Assembly: GCA_963707515.1 (NCBI GenBank)
Contig: CAVPQI010000001.1
Location: forward strand, 1,984,001 to 2,048,000
Origin: Sva-07 sp963707515
GTDB lineage: Bacteria > Actinomycetota > Acidimicrobiia > Acidimicrobiales > Ilumatobacteraceae
DNA: 64,000 nt
Direction of reading: 5' to 3'
Notes under the pieces: generated by a model
Told to the model about the DNA's origin: nothing
What the model saw: the letters and a program-made list of their open reading frames with translations, nothing else
Database searches by the model: none
In this document: in pieces, positions 62,772-64,000 of the stretch
Position numbering within the stretch: the stretch's first letter is position 1
How the letters are laid out: every line of letters begins with the position of its first letter
Position numbers and translations under genes: made by a program

Positions 62772-62784
62772 GTATAATGTATAC
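62772..62784. promoter_or_regulatory. Promoter/operator: TATAAT inside an AT-rich palindrome
   Basis: GTATA ATG TATAC is a 13-base perfect palindrome containing TATAAT, a consensus -10, in the divergent gap between the oxidase operon and the NTF2-like gene. The only such AT-rich tract for kilobases. Confidence 0.6.
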
Positions 62785-62838
62785 GAAACAGTGTCGCCGT
62801 GCAAGCGGCTGAGGTCGGCGTGCCCAACGTCCGTCACC

Positions 62839-62883
62839 GAGAAGCCGAAGCGTGAGAACCCGAAGCGTGAGAAGCCGAAGCGA
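62839..62883. repeat. 15-base tandem repeat, three copies
   Basis: Unit GAGAAGCCGAAGCGT with one or two changes, ending eight bases before the NTF2-like ATG. It might be coding if translation starts upstream. Confidence 0.8.
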
Positions 62884-62890
62884 GAGGTCG

Positions 62891-63382
62891 ATGTCAGAGC
62901 ACCAGGTCAACGAACGCGACGATCTCGTCGCCGTCAACGAGGGCGACGAGATCGTCGCCGGCGTCGCCGCGTGGGTCGCCGAGTGGGGACGTGAGGTCGC
63001 CGCCGCGGACATCGCCGCCGGACGCACGAGGTTCGCCGAGGACCTGGTGGCGTTCGGCACCCACGCCGATGTCGTCGAAGGACGCATCGCCGTGGAGAAC
63101 CAGCAATGGGCGCAGATCTGGCCGGCGATCGAGGACTTCTCCTTCGACGTCGCCGGCCTGCACGTGATCGCCTCCGGCGACGGGCTGCAGGCGGTGGCGG
63201 TCGTGCCGTGGACGTCGACGGGCATCGACGAGGACGGTGGGCGCTTCGATCGCCCGGGTCGGGCGACGATCGTTCTGCGGCGTGACCATCCGTCGGCGCC
63301 ATGGCTCGGCGTGCACACGCACTTCTCGCTCGCCCGCGGCGTCCCGTCCGCAACGCACGGTCGGCGCCAGGCGATCCGGTGA
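62891..63382 (+). CDS. SnoaL/NTF2-like protein
   Basis: 163 residues of cone-shaped NTF2 fold: an N-terminal helix (RDDLVAVNEGDEIVAGVAAWVAEWG) and later strands with AIEDFSFDVAGLHVIASGDGLQAVAVVPWTSTG and APWLGVHTHFSLARG. Many such proteins are ketosteroid isomerase-like or ligand-binding; no catalytic Asp/His pair is certain. ATG after GAGAGG. The stop overlaps the GTG start of the gamma-glutamyltransferase. Confidence 0.78.
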   Translation: MSEHQVNERDDLVAVNEGDEIVAGVAAWVAEWGREVAAADIAAGRTRFAEDLVAFGTHADVVEGRIAVENQQWAQIWPAIEDFSFDVAGLHVIASGDGLQAVAVVPWTSTGIDEDGGRFDRPGRATIVLRRDHPSAPWLGVHTHFSLARGVPSATHGRRQAIR

Positions 63383-64000
63383 CCGGTCCGATGACCGGTC
63401 CGATGTCCCGTTCGGTGCTGGCACCCGAACTCGCCGTGATGGCGCAGCAGGTCACCGGCGCCAGCGCCCACGGCGTCGTCGTCGCCGCCGCCCCCCTCGC
63501 CGCGCAAGCGGGGGTTGCCGTCCTCCACGACGGTGGCAACGCCTACGACGCGGCGGTCGCCGCGGCCCTCGCCGAAACGGTCCTCCTCCCACCGAAGTGT
63601 GGTCTCGGCGGTGACCTCGTCGCCGTGGTGTTCGACGGTGACGGCCCGCCGACGTCGCTCATCGCAGTCGGTGGTGCCGCGGCCGGACACGCCGCGGTGG
63701 CGACGTCGGGGCGCTGGCGCGACGTCGGTGCCGATGCCGTCGGACCCCCGGCAGCAGCGGCCGGCTACGCCGCGCTGGCCGAGCGCGGCCGCCTGTCCCG
63801 ACGGCGCCTCGCCGCGCCGGCCATCGACCTCGCCGTGGGCGGCTTCCCCTGGGCCGACGTGTGCTCCCGACTCGCCCGCCAGGCAGCAGCGCTGGTGGCC
63901 GAGATGCACCCAGAGGGCTGCGTCTTCTACCCCGGTGGCGCACCGATCGAGGCCGGAACCCTGGTCCGCCTGCCGCTGCTCGCCGACGCCCTGAACGAGT
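63379..64000 (+). CDS. ggt: Gamma-glutamyltransferase, N-terminal part
   Basis: Runs off the window edge. The visible 207 codons carry family landmarks: GVVVAAAPLAAQAGVAVLHDGGNAYDAAVAAALAETVLLP (the GGN-DAAVA block) and CGLGGDLVAVVFDG. The autocatalytic Thr lies beyond the end. It transfers gamma-glutamyl groups from glutathione-like substrates; in mycothiol bacteria its partner is unknown. Start may be GTG 63379, overlapping the previous stop, or ATG 63391; the two begin a 12-base duplicated GTGACCGGTCCG/ATGACCGGTCCG. Confidence 0.85.
   Translation, partial: MTGPMTGPMSRSVLAPELAVMAQQVTGASAHGVVVAAAPLAAQAGVAVLHDGGNAYDAAVAAALAETVLLPPKCGLGGDLVAVVFDGDGPPTSLIAVGGAAAGHAAVATSGRWRDVGADAVGPPAAAAGYAALAERGRLSRRRLAAPAIDLAVGGFPWADVCSRLARQAAALVAEMHPEGCVFYPGGAPIEAGTLVRLPLLADALNE

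Noticed and set aside
62852..62890. Upstream start for the NTF2-like gene
   Set aside because: It would add a repeat-encoded Arg/Ser tract; the later ATG has a ribosome site.

Overview
The window is a high-GC actinobacterial chromosome segment. The block crgA / trpG-pabA / pknB / pbpA / rodA / pstP / fhaB / fhaA at 13.9-23.0 kb reproduces the origin-proximal cell-wall cluster known from Mycobacterium and relatives, but pknA is absent. A mycothiol-type oxidoreductase, DUF2510 proteins and CrgA also point to Actinomycetota. An Acidimicrobiia (Ilumatobacter-like) source is my inference; there is no rRNA here to confirm it. No phage, insertion sequence or CRISPR array was seen, and no gene-free stretch exceeds about 290 bases.

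Layout. 0-12 kb: the end of a thiolase, a nucleoside hydrolase, a VOC protein plus mycothiol-dependent DsbA-like pair, a heterodimeric ABC exporter, a CGNR regulator divergent from a two-repeat PQ-loop protein, a cold-shock protein, an rRNA/tRNA methyltransferase operon and a ferredoxin-reductase-type flavoprotein. 12-23 kb: a class III aminotransferase with a MarR regulator, then the cell-wall cluster. 23-32 kb: tRNA-Leu(CAG), a sulfotransferase, GluQ-RS, an L,D-transpeptidase lipoprotein and a stomatin/NfeD pair. 32-40 kb: an MBL-fold/Rieske fusion, an ABC importer or exporter pair, a DsbB/DsbA-like pair and an ABC-F protein. 40-46 kb: a DUF4157-ADP-ribosyltransferase protein facing an AAA+ ATPase that is translationally coupled to larC and larB (nickel-pincer cofactor synthesis). 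46-54 kb: prephenate dehydratase, SDR, low-molecular-weight phosphatase, YiiX-like hydrolase, TetR, a ferritin-like enzyme, Dps, an AI-2E family permease and an LLM flavoprotein. 55-64 kb: a large ATP-binding LuxR regulator, an acyl-CoA dehydrogenase and flavin monooxygenase pair, a minus-strand operon of Rieske-VOC fusion, odd [2Fe-2S] ferredoxin and heme-oxygenase-like diiron oxidase, then an NTF2-like protein and the start of a gamma-glutamyltransferase.

Three themes cut across the genes. (1) At least three families of short intergenic palindromes recur; one has seven members, and one copy now forms the end of the TetR gene. (2) Minisatellites whose units are multiples of three bases lie in frame, mostly at protein ends. 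(3) Ten genes read through only if single extra bases are removed. Nearly all of these breaks are +1 and two genes carry dense clusters, so insertion-type sequence error is the leading explanation. The larC break is different: it is -1, at the LarC1/LarC2 boundary where programmed frameshifting is known in Lactobacillus plantarum.

The most interesting loci are the DUF4157-ADP-ribosyltransferase (an injection-system-type toxin without visible injection machinery), the larB-larC-AAA operon, and the Rieske-VOC / ferredoxin / diiron oxidase operon.
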